Assembly: GCF_900105075.1 (NCBI RefSeq)
Contig: NZ_FNSK01000005.1
Location: forward strand, 124,001 to 188,000
DNA from: Rhodobacter sp. 24-YEA-8
Lineage (GTDB): Bacteria > Pseudomonadota > Alphaproteobacteria > Rhodobacterales > Rhodobacteraceae
Direction of reading: 5' to 3'
DNA length: 64,000 nucleotides
In this document: positions 35,092 through 43,516 of the stretch, piece by piece
Layout: each line of letters starts with the position of its first letter
Position numbering within the stretch: the first letter of the stretch is position 1
The notes under the pieces: generated by a model
Told to the model about the DNA's origin: nothing
Databases searched by the model: none
What the model saw: only the letters and a program-made list of their open reading frames with translations
Program-made: the position numbers and the translations under genes

Positions 35092-36081
35092 ATGAGTTTT
35101 TCCATCCGCAAAGGCGCTCTGGCACTGGCGCTTGGCGCGACATGTCTCGCCGGCCCGGCGCTGGCCGAAACCAAAAGCTATGAGATCGTGACCGTGGTGA
35201 AGCTGGAAGGCATCGCCTGGTTCAACCGCATGGCCGAGGGCGTGGCCGGCTTCAAAGAAGCCTCTGGCCATAATGCCACCACGATTGGCCCGGTTTCGGC
35301 CGATGCCGCGTTGCAGGTTCAGATGATCGAGGATCTGATCGCGCGCGGCGTTGACGCAATCACCGTGGTGCCGAATTCGCCCGAGGCGCTGGAGCCGGTC
35401 CTGAAAAAGGCGCTCGATGCCGGGATCAAGGTGATCGGCCACGAGGCTTCCTCGCTGCAGAATGTCACCTGGGATATCGAGGCCTTCGACAATGGCGCTT
35501 ACGGCGAGCATCTGATGAAGGCGCTGGCCGAAGGTATGGGCGAGGAAGGCGAATATGCCGTGTTCGTCGGCCATCTGACCGCAAAAACCCATAATGAATG
35601 GGTCGATGCCGCCATCGCCTATCAGGAGGCCCATTATCCGAAAATGACGCTGGTCGGCGGCAAGGTGGAATCGAACGAACAGCAGCAGACCGCTTATGCC
35701 AAAACCAAGGAATTGCTGCGCACCTATCCGAACCTCAAGGGCATCCAGGGGTCGGCCGGTGAGGATGTGGTTGGCGCCGCCCTCGCGGTTGAAGAAGCCG
35801 GGCTTGAAGGCAAGGTGACCATTGTCGGCACCTCGCTGGTATCTGTTTCCGGCCCCTATCTCGAGGCAGGCACCATCAGCATGATTTCATTCTGGGATCC
35901 GGCCAAGGCCGGCGAAGCGATGAACAAGCTGGCGGTCATGGCGATCGAGGGGCAGGAGGTCAAAACCGGCGATGACCTGGGGATCCCGGGCTATAATGAC
36001 GTTAAGGTTGATGGCCATGTGATCTATGGCCAGGCATGGGAAGATGTGACCTCGGCGAATATGGGCGATTACAACTTCTGA
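35092..36081 (+). CDS. Ribose/AI-2/rhamnose-type periplasmic substrate-binding protein
   Basis: A 329-residue binding protein with a Sec signal peptide (MSFSIRKGALALALGATCLA, cleavage after ALA near residue 23). The mature chain begins ETKSYEIVTVVKLEGIAWFNRM and has the Peripla_BP_4 fold with VDAITVVPNSPEALEPVLKKA and GIQGSAGEDVVGAALAVEEAG. The FNRM segment and two-permease arrangement resemble the LsrB/RhaS branch rather than ribose RbsB. The ribosome-binding site is AGGAGGACGAT. A strong hairpin follows the gene, separating it from the ATPase. Confidence 0.93.
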   Translation: MSFSIRKGALALALGATCLAGPALAETKSYEIVTVVKLEGIAWFNRMAEGVAGFKEASGHNATTIGPVSADAALQVQMIEDLIARGVDAITVVPNSPEALEPVLKKALDAGIKVIGHEASSLQNVTWDIEAFDNGAYGEHLMKALAEGMGEEGEYAVFVGHLTAKTHNEWVDAAIAYQEAHYPKMTLVGGKVESNEQQQTAYAKTKELLRTYPNLKGIQGSAGEDVVGAALAVEEAGLEGKVTIVGTSLVSVSGPYLEAGTISMISFWDPAKAGEAMNKLAVMAIEGQEVKTGDDLGIPGYNDVKVDGHVIYGQAWEDVTSANMGDYNF

Positions 36082-36090
36082 TCCGTTTCA

Positions 36091-36120
36091 TGCCCTGCCC
36101 GGTTTGGTCCGGGCAGGGCA
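36091..36120 (+). terminator. 12-bp intra-operon hairpin after the binding-protein gene
   Basis: TGCCCTGCCCGG (36091-36102) pairs perfectly with CCGGGCAGGGCA (36109-36120) around a 6-nt loop, between the binding-protein stop and the ATPase start. It probably attenuates downstream expression or protects the binding-protein mRNA. Confidence 0.65.
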
Positions 36121-36146
36121 CGCGCTGCGCTCTTCGGGATATTTCC

Positions 36147-37664
36147 ATGCCCTCACCCGTTCCCCTGCTGGACCTGCGAAACCTTGCCAAGGCCTATGGG
36201 CCGATCCCGGTGCTGGAAGGGGTCGGCTTCACGCTCTGGCCGGGTGAAGTGCGTTGTCTTGCCGGCGAGAACGGGTCGGGCAAATCAACCCTGATCAAGA
36301 TCCTCTCGGGGGTCATTGCCGCCGATGCGGGGGAGGTATTGTTCGATGGCAAGCGCGCACCAAAGGGCGCGCGCGCGGCGATTGCGATGGGTCTTTCGGT
36401 GATCTGGCAGGATTTCTCGCTGCTGCCCAATCTGACGGTCCATGAAAACATCTCTTTCCTGTCAGCGCTTTCGTCGGGGGCAAAGGTCTATTCGGCGCGT
36501 CGGAGCAGGGCTCTGGCGCTGGAGGTCCTGGAACGGATGGGCGTCAGCCTTGATCCCGACCGGGTGCTGGAAGAAATTCCCGTGGCCGAAAAACAGGTCG
36601 TCGCCATTGCCCGGGCGCTGGCAAACGAGGCGCGCATCATCGTGATGGACGAGCCGACCACCGCCCTGACCCGGGCCGAAGTGGCGCAGCTGTTCGGGAT
36701 CGTGCGCCAGCTGAAGGCCGATGGCGTTGCCTTTCTTTTCGTGTCTCACAAGATCGAAGAGGTTTTCGCAGTCTGCGATACGGTCACGGTGCTGCGCGAC
36801 GGCAAGGCGGTTGTCGCGGGGCCAATCACGGCATTCCGGCCAGCCGGCCTTGTCGAAGCGATGTCGGGGCGCCCCATCGACAGCCAGCGCCTGGCGCGGA
36901 GCCCGGTCGCTGCAGCGGCCCCGGTTCTGCGGTTGCGCGGTCTGACGCGCCGGGGCGATTATGAGGGGGTGGATCTTGATCTGCATCCTGGCGAGATCAC
37001 CTCGATTGTCGGCCTGCTCGGCTCGGGGCGCACGCCGCTGGCCCTGTCCCTGTTTGGTTTGTTGCAGCCCGACAGTGGCACGATTGAGGACGCATCCGGG
37101 GTGATCCGCCTGCGCTCCGCGCAAGATGCCATGGCGCGCGGTATCGCCTATGTTCCCGAAGACCGGCTGACCGAGGCCCTGTTCGCCGACCAGCCGATCC
37201 GGGACAATTTCGGCGTGGCAACGATGGAACATGACCTGCGCGGCCCGTTCCTCAGCCTCAGATCCATGGCAGCCCGCACAAACAACGCGATCCGGCGACT
37301 CTCGGTCCGCGCGCCCGGGCCGGGACCGAGTATTTCGACCCTTTCGGGCGGCAATGCGCAGAAGGTGGTTCTGGCACGGTGGATGGAAACCGACCCGAAG
37401 CTGCTGATCCTGAACGGGCCAACTGTCGGCGTAGATGTCGGCTCGAAACGGGCCATCCATGAACTGGTGCTGGCGCTGTCGCGTCAGGACTGTGCGGTAT
37501 TGGTGGTGACCGATGACATTTACGAGGCCATGGCGCTGTCCGATTGTATCAGGGTCATGACCGGGGGCCGCCTGACCGCCACTTTCGATGCTGAATCCGT
37601 CACTGAAGACGAAATCTATGCCGCCGTCACTGCCGATCATCCGCAAGGGGAGAGCGCCGCATGA
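36147..37664 (+). CDS. Ribose-type ABC importer ATP-binding protein (RbsA-like, two ATPase domains)
   Basis: A 505-residue tandem ATPase. The first domain has Walker A AGENGSGKST, VAEKQVVAIARALANEARIIVMDEPTTALT and FVSHKIEEVF. The second has the degenerate GLLGSGRTPLALSLFG, YVPEDRLTEALF, LSGGNAQKVVLARWM and LILNGPTVGVDVGSK, where the usual Walker B Glu region reads NGPT, as in many RbsA-type C-terminal domains. The ATG at 36147 follows the hairpin and gives the family N-terminus (LLDLRNLAKAYGPIPVLEG). It is coupled to the next permease by a four-base overlap. Confidence 0.92.
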   Translation: MPSPVPLLDLRNLAKAYGPIPVLEGVGFTLWPGEVRCLAGENGSGKSTLIKILSGVIAADAGEVLFDGKRAPKGARAAIAMGLSVIWQDFSLLPNLTVHENISFLSALSSGAKVYSARRSRALALEVLERMGVSLDPDRVLEEIPVAEKQVVAIARALANEARIIVMDEPTTALTRAEVAQLFGIVRQLKADGVAFLFVSHKIEEVFAVCDTVTVLRDGKAVVAGPITAFRPAGLVEAMSGRPIDSQRLARSPVAAAAPVLRLRGLTRRGDYEGVDLDLHPGEITSIVGLLGSGRTPLALSLFGLLQPDSGTIEDASGVIRLRSAQDAMARGIAYVPEDRLTEALFADQPIRDNFGVATMEHDLRGPFLSLRSMAARTNNAIRRLSVRAPGPGPSISTLSGGNAQKVVLARWMETDPKLLILNGPTVGVDVGSKRAIHELVLALSRQDCAVLVVTDDIYEAMALSDCIRVMTGGRLTATFDAESVTEDEIYAAVTADHPQGESAA

Positions 37665-38704
37665 CCGCTGATCCGGCAGGAAAAACGATGGGAAATATGA
37701 CAGTCATTCTGACCCAAACCCTGCGCTCGCCCCAGGGGGTGGTCATGGCAATGGCGCTGGCTCTGGCGCTGTTTCTGGGTGCCCTGAACCCGGCCTTTTT
37801 TTCCGCAGCCACGCTGATCGACATCACGCGCAACGGGCTGGTGACCGGAATTTTCGCCATCGGCGTGATGCTGGTGCTCTGCGCCGGGGGGATTGACGTC
37901 TCGTGCACGGCCATCGGCGCCTTTGCGATGTATGCAACCGCAAAACTCATCATGGCCATCGATCCCGGCCTGTCGATCTGGGCCTGGTTTGCGATGGGGG
38001 CACTGATCGGGGCGCTGCTCGGCCTGATAAACGGAATTCTGGTTGGTGGGTTCGGGCTGAACACGCTGATTGTGACGCTGGGCACTATGAGCCTGATCCG
38101 CGGTGCGCTTCTGACCTTCCTTGGCACCGTCTATGTCACCAATATGCCGCGCGAAGTGGTCAGCTTTGCACGATCGAATATTGTGCGGATCGAGAATGAG
38201 ATGGGCCAGATGGTCTCGCTGCCAAAGGCCTTCTGGGCTCTCGCAGCTGTGTCGGTTCTGGTCGGGCTGATTCTGCGATTCACAATATTTGGCCGCAAGG
38301 TCTACGCGATCGGCGGTTCAGAGGAAGGCGCGCGGCGGCTTGGGATCAATGTGGCGGGGGTCAAGGTTGCTGTCTTCGTGATGGCAGGGGCGATTGCCGG
38401 GATTGCCGGGATAACCCATATGACGCTGGCCCGTATGGCGAACCCTTTCGATCTGGTCGGGCAGGAACTGAATGTCATCGCAGCTGTCGTGTTAGGTGGC
38501 GCGCGGATAACGGGCGGCTACGGCACGGTGGTCGGTACGATGCTGGGCGTTCTGGTCATCACCATGATCAATACCAGCCTTCTGATGGTGGGTGTGCCAT
38601 CCTATTGGCAGAAAGTGGTGGTCGGCGCCCTGATCATCATCGGCACAGCACTGCCCATCGCGATGGAGCGCTGGCAGGCGCGCAGCATCCGCAGCCGGGC
38701 GTGA
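37661..38704 (+). CDS. Ribose-type (CUT2) ABC importer permease, second copy
   Basis: A 347-residue RbsC/LsrC-like permease with conserved blocks IGVMLVLCAGGIDVSCTAIGAFAMY and VGQELNVIAAVVLGGARITGGYGT. It starts by overlapping the ATPase stop (ATGA); an internal Met at residue 10 or 13 is possible. It is not a close duplicate of the permease at 31485, supporting a heterodimeric channel. It is followed by dhaK after 41 bases. Confidence 0.92.
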   Translation: MTADPAGKTMGNMTVILTQTLRSPQGVVMAMALALALFLGALNPAFFSAATLIDITRNGLVTGIFAIGVMLVLCAGGIDVSCTAIGAFAMYATAKLIMAIDPGLSIWAWFAMGALIGALLGLINGILVGGFGLNTLIVTLGTMSLIRGALLTFLGTVYVTNMPREVVSFARSNIVRIENEMGQMVSLPKAFWALAAVSVLVGLILRFTIFGRKVYAIGGSEEGARRLGINVAGVKVAVFVMAGAIAGIAGITHMTLARMANPFDLVGQELNVIAAVVLGGARITGGYGTVVGTMLGVLVITMINTSLLMVGVPSYWQKVVVGALIIIGTALPIAMERWQARSIRSRA

Positions 38705-38745
38705 CGAAGAAAAACCAGAACCACAGACCCCGGGAGGACGCCACG

Positions 38746-39744
38746 ATGAAGAAAATCCTGAACCAGGCCGCGCATTACGTTGATGAGATGCTTGAGGGCA
38801 TGATCCTCGCCCATCCGGACATCTATGCCCAGCCGTCGCGCCGGGTGGTGGCGCGGGCGCGCGGCGCGGCCGAGGGCCAGGTCGGCATCGTCTCGGGGGG
38901 GGGCTCGGGCCATCTGCCGGTTTTCACCGGCTATGTCGGCGAGGGGTTTCTTTCAGCCTGCGCGGTCGGGGATGTCTTCGCCAGCCCTTCAGCGGAACAG
39001 ATGGCCGAGGCGATCCGGCTTGCCGATCGCGGCAAAGGCGTGCTCTGCCTCTACGGCAATTATGGTGGCGATGTGATGAATTTCGACATGGCCTGCGAGA
39101 TGGTCGATCTGGAGAATGACATTTCCACATCGACCGTTCTTCTGACCGATGACGTGGTTTCGGCCCCGAGGAGCGAGGCTGCAAAGCGCCGTGGTGTCGG
39201 AGGCATGGTTTTCGCCTTCAAGATCGCCGGAGCCGCTGCGGATGAAGGGCTTGACCTCGCAGGCGTGACCGCCGCTGCACAAAAGGCCGCCGACAATCTC
39301 GTGTCGATCGGCATGGCGCTGACGCCCTGCATCATTCCGCAGCATGGCAAACCCACTTTCGAGCTGGGCGAGAATGAGATGGAAATGGGCATGGGCATTC
39401 ATGGCGAGCGCGGCATTTACCGCTCGGCCATCAAAACCGCCGACGAGATCGCCGATGAGATGCTGGACCAGCTGGTTTCTGATCAGCCGCTTGAAGCGGG
39501 GGCGCGCATCGCGCTTCTGGTCAATTCGCTGGGTGCGACCCCGCAGGAGGAGCTTTACATCCTTTACCGCCGTCTCAGTGCCAGGCTTGACGCTCTTGGC
39601 GTGACTGTAGCCGGGCTGCTGATCGGGCGTTACGCCACCTCGATGGAGATGACGGGCATGACACTGACGGTACTTAAACTGGACGCGGATCTGGAGCGCT
39701 GGCTGAAGGCGCCGGCGCATTGTGCCTTCTGGAGCGTCGCATGA
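38746..39744 (+). CDS. dhaK: Dihydroxyacetone-kinase substrate-binding subunit, DhaK
   Basis: A 332-residue DhaK-family protein from ATG 38746 with ribosome-binding site GGGAGGA. GGGSGHLPVFTGYVG and NYGGDVMNFDMA are the dihydroxyacetone-binding signatures, and the His in GMGIHGERGIYR is the residue that covalently binds the ketone substrate as a hemiaminal. With DhaL next door and no DhaM, it is likely ATP-dependent. Family members also phosphorylate tetruloses (erythrulose, for example), so dihydroxyacetone itself is not certain. Its position after a CUT2 importer points to a C3/C4 keto-sugar produced from the imported compound. Confidence 0.92.
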   Translation: MKKILNQAAHYVDEMLEGMILAHPDIYAQPSRRVVARARGAAEGQVGIVSGGGSGHLPVFTGYVGEGFLSACAVGDVFASPSAEQMAEAIRLADRGKGVLCLYGNYGGDVMNFDMACEMVDLENDISTSTVLLTDDVVSAPRSEAAKRRGVGGMVFAFKIAGAAADEGLDLAGVTAAAQKAADNLVSIGMALTPCIIPQHGKPTFELGENEMEMGMGIHGERGIYRSAIKTADEIADEMLDQLVSDQPLEAGARIALLVNSLGATPQEELYILYRRLSARLDALGVTVAGLLIGRYATSMEMTGMTLTVLKLDADLERWLKAPAHCAFWSVA

Positions 39745-40337
39745 TTACGGTTGCCGATCTGAAAGCGGGGCTGGAGCGGGTGGCAGCCTATACCGCCGGC
39801 TTTTCGGATGAGCTTTGCCGCGCTGATGGCGAACTTGGTGACGGCGATCTGGGGATCACCGTCACCAATGGCTTTGCCGAGGCGGCGCGGATTGATCTCC
39901 CGGCTGATTTCGGCCTCGCCCTTCTGGAAGTGGCAAAGGCCTTTCAGCGGGTGTCGTCCTCTTCCTATGGCACGCTGATTGCAACTGGATTTATGTCGGC
40001 AGCGAAAGAGCTGAAAGGCTCTGACAGCCTTGATCCCGCCCGGATTGCGGACCTCGTCGGAGGGGGACGGGACGCGATGATGGCGCGCGGTAAGGGCAAT
40101 CTGGGTGACAAGACGGTGCTGGACAGTCTCGACGCAGTGGCGAGCTCGCTAGTGGGGGTGCCACCTGAGCAGATGGCGCGCGTCGCAGCAACCAGCGCAG
40201 GCGAGGTCGTCGAAGCTTTTCGGTCCCGGCCCTGTCTTCTCGGCCGGGCCCGGATGTTTGGAGAGCGTTCTGTCGGACTTCCCGATCCCGGCCAGCTGGC
40301 GTTTCAGCGGATCCTAGAAGGCTTGCATCCCGCTTAG
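39741..40337 (+). CDS. dhaL: Dihydroxyacetone-kinase nucleotide-binding subunit, DhaL
   Basis: A 198-residue DhaL protein. The ATG at 39741 overlaps the dhaK stop by four bases. ADGELGDGDLGITV carries Asp residues that bind the Mg-nucleotide, SSSYGTLIATGFM supplies the phosphate loop, and GRDAMMARGKGNLGDKTVLDSLD is the lid region. The usual GDGDHG reads GDGDLG here. It completes the kinase with DhaK and is the last intact gene of the ribose-type operon. Confidence 0.9.
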   Translation: MITVADLKAGLERVAAYTAGFSDELCRADGELGDGDLGITVTNGFAEAARIDLPADFGLALLEVAKAFQRVSSSSYGTLIATGFMSAAKELKGSDSLDPARIADLVGGGRDAMMARGKGNLGDKTVLDSLDAVASSLVGVPPEQMARVAATSAGEVVEAFRSRPCLLGRARMFGERSVGLPDPGQLAFQRILEGLHPA

Positions 40338-40489
40338 GCCCGGGGCGCAGCACCCTGCGCGGCGGCCGGTTTCGTGGGCGTTCGATTGTACTGGTATAGC
40401 GCGGGTTGAGCTGGCGCGGTTGCGGATGCCCTCTCCACGGGTCGCTGAGACGCTCTGGGGCAAGGTCGTCAGCATGCAGTCTGCTCCGG

Positions 40490-41028
40490 ATCCGACAAAT
40501 CCTGAGGGCTGTCCACTCGGTCTCCGGCGACAGGGGCGGCGCGATTGAATCGGGCTTTTCGCAATCTGACGTGGCCTGTTGCGCCTGGACCGGCACCGGC
40601 GTTTTCGACGGCCAGGAGCCGGTAGCCGCACTGTATGCCATCTCAAACCTTTACCCGGGCTCGATCCACCTGGTGGCGCGGGCTGGCTCGGGGGGCAATG
40701 CGGTCGCTGACCTCAGCGGTAGGAAGGTTTCGCTGACCGGCCCAGAGGCCGGGGCTGTGTTGAAAGACTATGGTTTCTTTGCGCCGAACACCATTCCGGC
40801 AGGCACCTGTCAGGGTGTTGATCAGGACGTGGCAACGCTGGCGGTGGGCTCGCTCTGGATCACCAGGGCCCTCTGGAGTAAGAACTCACGGGGTTTCAGG
40901 ATGCGGGTCACGCCAAAGGCAAGGAAATCGTGCCGGTTCATGCGCTGGATGGCGTTGGCATTCCGCTGCATCCGGGCGCCGAAAGGTTCTGCCGCGAGGC
41001 AGGGCCCGAGATCCCCGCCGCTGAGTGA
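40490..41028 (+). pseudogene. Decayed TAXI-family TRAP solute-binding protein
   Basis: One frame reads ESGFSQSDVACCAWTGTGVFDG, ALYAISNLYPGSIHLVARAGSG and ADLSGRKVSLTGPEAGAVL, then after an apparent internal deletion DYGFFAPNTIPAGTCQGVDQ and DVATLAVGSLWIT. A frameshift near 40885 is needed to reach the C-terminus (HAKGKEIVPVHALDG, PLHPGAERFCREAG, stop at 41026-41028). This is the TAXI family pattern, but the N-terminus and signal peptide are missing and the frame is broken. It is upstream of a similarly broken TRAP permease. Confidence 0.8.
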
Positions 41029-41149
41029 GCTGTGCTGAAGGATGAAACCGTGGGCGGAGTGGTGAAAGCCCCGCCCCCTCTGCACACGGCGCCCCGACCT
41101 TTCGGCTTTTCGTCTTTCCGTGCCAACCTCCAGAACAGAAAGTGTTCCG

Positions 41150-42023
41150 ATGAGCGATCCGCAAAGACAAGGGGCGGCAGTGCCCCGCGACATCCGGCCT
41201 GATGAGGCAGAAGCCTGCGCGCTGGAAGAGAAGTTCAACCCCGAAATGCGGTTCCGCGAGCCGGGGAAATTCGCAGGCGGCCTGGCGGCCCGGATGGGGT
41301 TTGGCCAGCTGTTCATTGATGCCGCCACGTTTTATTGCCGGGCGCTATGCCGGCGGGTCGGCGAAGGTCGCGGTGCTCTCATCGGCGATGATGCGAACGA
41401 TTACCGGCTCGTCGATTGCAAATGCGGTCACAACCGGTGCGCTGACCATTCCCACGTTGGTGCGGGACGGCTATCAGCGCCACTTTGCCGCCGCCTTCCT
41501 GAGGATCGAATTCCTCGGCATCCCCTATACCCATATCATGATCGCGGCACTGGTGTCGGCCTTCATGCACCTTTTCGGTGTGCTGACGAACGGCAATACG
41601 CCTTACCTTGCCGCCTTCTGGGGCATCACCTTCTGCATCATCATCGGCCTCGTCAATCCGCGCGACCGGATGACGATTGGCGATGTCTTTTCGGCCTTTG
41701 TGGTCGCCGCGAAATATGCGCTGGCGGCAGGGGCGGCGGCAGCCACGGTCGGGATCATGACACCCGAGGGCCTGACGCTGCTGTTGGCGCTCTTGCTGAC
41801 CGCAATCGTCTGTATCCTGATGGGGACCGGCGGCCCCACCACGGCGGCTTTCCCGGACTATCTGACCGACCGTCTTTACATGTGGGAGCGCTGGCGTCTC
41901 GCGATTGCCGCCGTCTTGCTGGTCGCCCCCGAGATCGTCACCACCATCATCGGCACGGCGATCTTCCTGCCGATCTTCCTGCGCCCGCTGTTCCGCCGGC
42001 ACTGCGGCAGGCTGCCTTCCTGA
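41150..42023 (+). pseudogene. Decayed fused TRAP transporter permease (TAXI-type)
   Basis: A normal start at 41150 (MSDPQRQGAAVPRDIRP, then EEKFNPEMRFREPGKF) leads to ARMGFGQLFIDAAT. After a frameshift near 41340 the other frame continues GRYAGGSAKVAVLSSAMM, NAVTTGALTIPTLVRDG, EFLGIPYTHIMIAALVSAF, DRMTIGDVFSAFVVAAKYAL and AIVCILMGTGGPTTAA. These are recognisable pieces of the 4TM-12TM fused permease, but only about 290 residues of an expected 600 or more remain, so there are large internal deletions. The importer is non-functional here. Confidence 0.82.
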
Positions 42024-42380
42024 GGCGTCAGGGGCACAGCCCCGAACCTGTCATCCCTCCCGCAGGCGGATCGCAAGGCGTTTCCGGGTGGAATTTCGGG
42101 GAAGGCTATCGTCAGTGAGCGCGCCCATCAGGGCGGGCGTCACGCCGCATGAGAAATCTGTCACAGGCGTGACTGTTCCGGGCAGATCGGGTCCAGTTTT
42201 GCGATGCGGGCAACCTTTAGCAGGTTAACGCTATGCAAGCGAAGAAGAAGAGAACATGGTTCCGGGACCTCAGGTGGCTGGCGCCCGGATCCGGCCCTAT
42301 AGTCATCGCCTTCACCGGGGCAGCCAGAAACTTTGCGTCCCCGCCCATCTCATATTCTGCCGCAAGGGAGTTGATGAAAT
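42024..42380. other. 357-bp intergenic region upstream of the LysR gene
   Basis: The first part may be the last debris of the TRAP permease. No intact gene or strong hairpin is seen. The promoter of the LysR gene at 42381 must lie here, but no convincing -35/-10 pair is visible. Confidence 0.5.
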
Positions 42381-43358
42381 ATGGATCTGCGTCAGCTTAG
42401 ATATTTCGTCGCCGTCGCGGAGGAGCTGCATTTCCGCAATGCAGCGCAAAAGCTGCATATCTCGCAGCCGCCCTTGTCCCAGCAGATCCGCCAGCTTGAG
42501 GACTATGTCGGGCAGGCGCTGTTCAACCGTGACACCAAAGGGGTCAGGCTGACCCCGGCAGGGCGCCGGCTCCTTCCCCATGCGCGGCGCGCGCTTAAGG
42601 CAGCCGAGATCGCTTTCGGGGCCGTGCAGCGGGCCGAGGGAGAGACGCTCCGCCTCGGCTTTGTCAGCTCGTCCTCGGTGCTGCTGCCGGCGATCCTGAA
42701 AGGGTTCCGCGAGGCCTGGCCCGAAACCGAGCTTCGTCTGACCGAGGCGAATTCGGTGCGCCAGGGCGAGATGTTGCTGGAAGGCGAACTGGATGTCGCC
42801 CTGATCCGGGGCCCCTGGCGCGCGCCGGGCTTTGTGACGGAAGAAGTGTCGGTTGACCGTCTCGTCCTTGTGCTGGCCGAGGATCATCCCCGGGTCGGAG
42901 ATCCGACGCTGCGGCTGGCAGATTTGGCCGTCGAACCTTTTGTGTTCTTTTCCCGCGATATCGGACCGGGCTATTTCGATGCCGTCATGGGGGCCTGCAT
43001 GACCGCCGGTTTCTCGCCCGAAGTGTCGCAGGTCGTGGGCTCCACCCTGACGATGGTCGCGCTGGTTTCGGCCGGTTGCGGCTACAGCCTCGTTCCGGAA
43101 AGCGTGGCCGCCGTGACGAGGGGGGTCGCTGTCCTGTGCCCACCGGATCTGACGGCCGTCAGCACGCTGCACGCGGTCTTTCCTGAGACAGCGGCCAGCA
43201 GCCCGGCCGTCATGTCGATCATGGATGCGATCCGCGATCAGGCGTCAGGCCGGGCCCTTGCCCGCCCAGGTTCCGTCAGTGCCGGAAAACCTCCGGGCGG
43301 AAGCCCCGGCAGGGCGGCCCCGACCCATGCCGCAAAACTGCCGGCAGGGATTATCTGA
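42381..43358 (+). CDS. LysR-family transcriptional regulator
   Basis: A 325-residue regulator starting MDLRQLRYFVAVAEELHFRN. The winged HTH (AAQKLHISQPPLSQQIRQLE, DTKGVRLTPAGRRLL) is followed by a type 2 periplasmic-binding fold with LRLGFVSSSSVLLPAILKGF. The C-terminal tail is extended and proline/glycine-rich. The family usually senses a pathway intermediate. It is 158 bases upstream of the amidohydrolase on the same strand, with a dyad between them, so it may control the amidohydrolase-importer operon. Confidence 0.92.
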   Translation: MDLRQLRYFVAVAEELHFRNAAQKLHISQPPLSQQIRQLEDYVGQALFNRDTKGVRLTPAGRRLLPHARRALKAAEIAFGAVQRAEGETLRLGFVSSSSVLLPAILKGFREAWPETELRLTEANSVRQGEMLLEGELDVALIRGPWRAPGFVTEEVSVDRLVLVLAEDHPRVGDPTLRLADLAVEPFVFFSRDIGPGYFDAVMGACMTAGFSPEVSQVVGSTLTMVALVSAGCGYSLVPESVAAVTRGVAVLCPPDLTAVSTLHAVFPETAASSPAVMSIMDAIRDQASGRALARPGSVSAGKPPGGSPGRAAPTHAAKLPAGII

Positions 43359-43385
43359 TCAGGGCCGGCTCCTCCCCTGGCGCTA

Positions 43386-43406
43386 TTGATACGAAATATC
43401 TATCAA
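43386..43406. promoter_or_regulatory. Dyad TTGATA-N9-TATCAA, candidate LysR-type operator
   Basis: TTGATA (43386-43391) and TATCAA (43401-43406) form a perfect interrupted palindrome containing the T-N11-A signature of LysR binding sites. It lies between the LysR gene and the amidohydrolase, about 110 bases before the chosen start. Confidence 0.5.
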
Positions 43407-43516
43407 CAAAGTCGTAATAAGTATTTGAGCGAACCGGCTGACCCTTTATGCTTGAGGAGAACCGGCGCGCCTGCCTGAGGGGTGCCAGAGGTAATAGCCT
43501 TAGCGGAGCCTATGTC

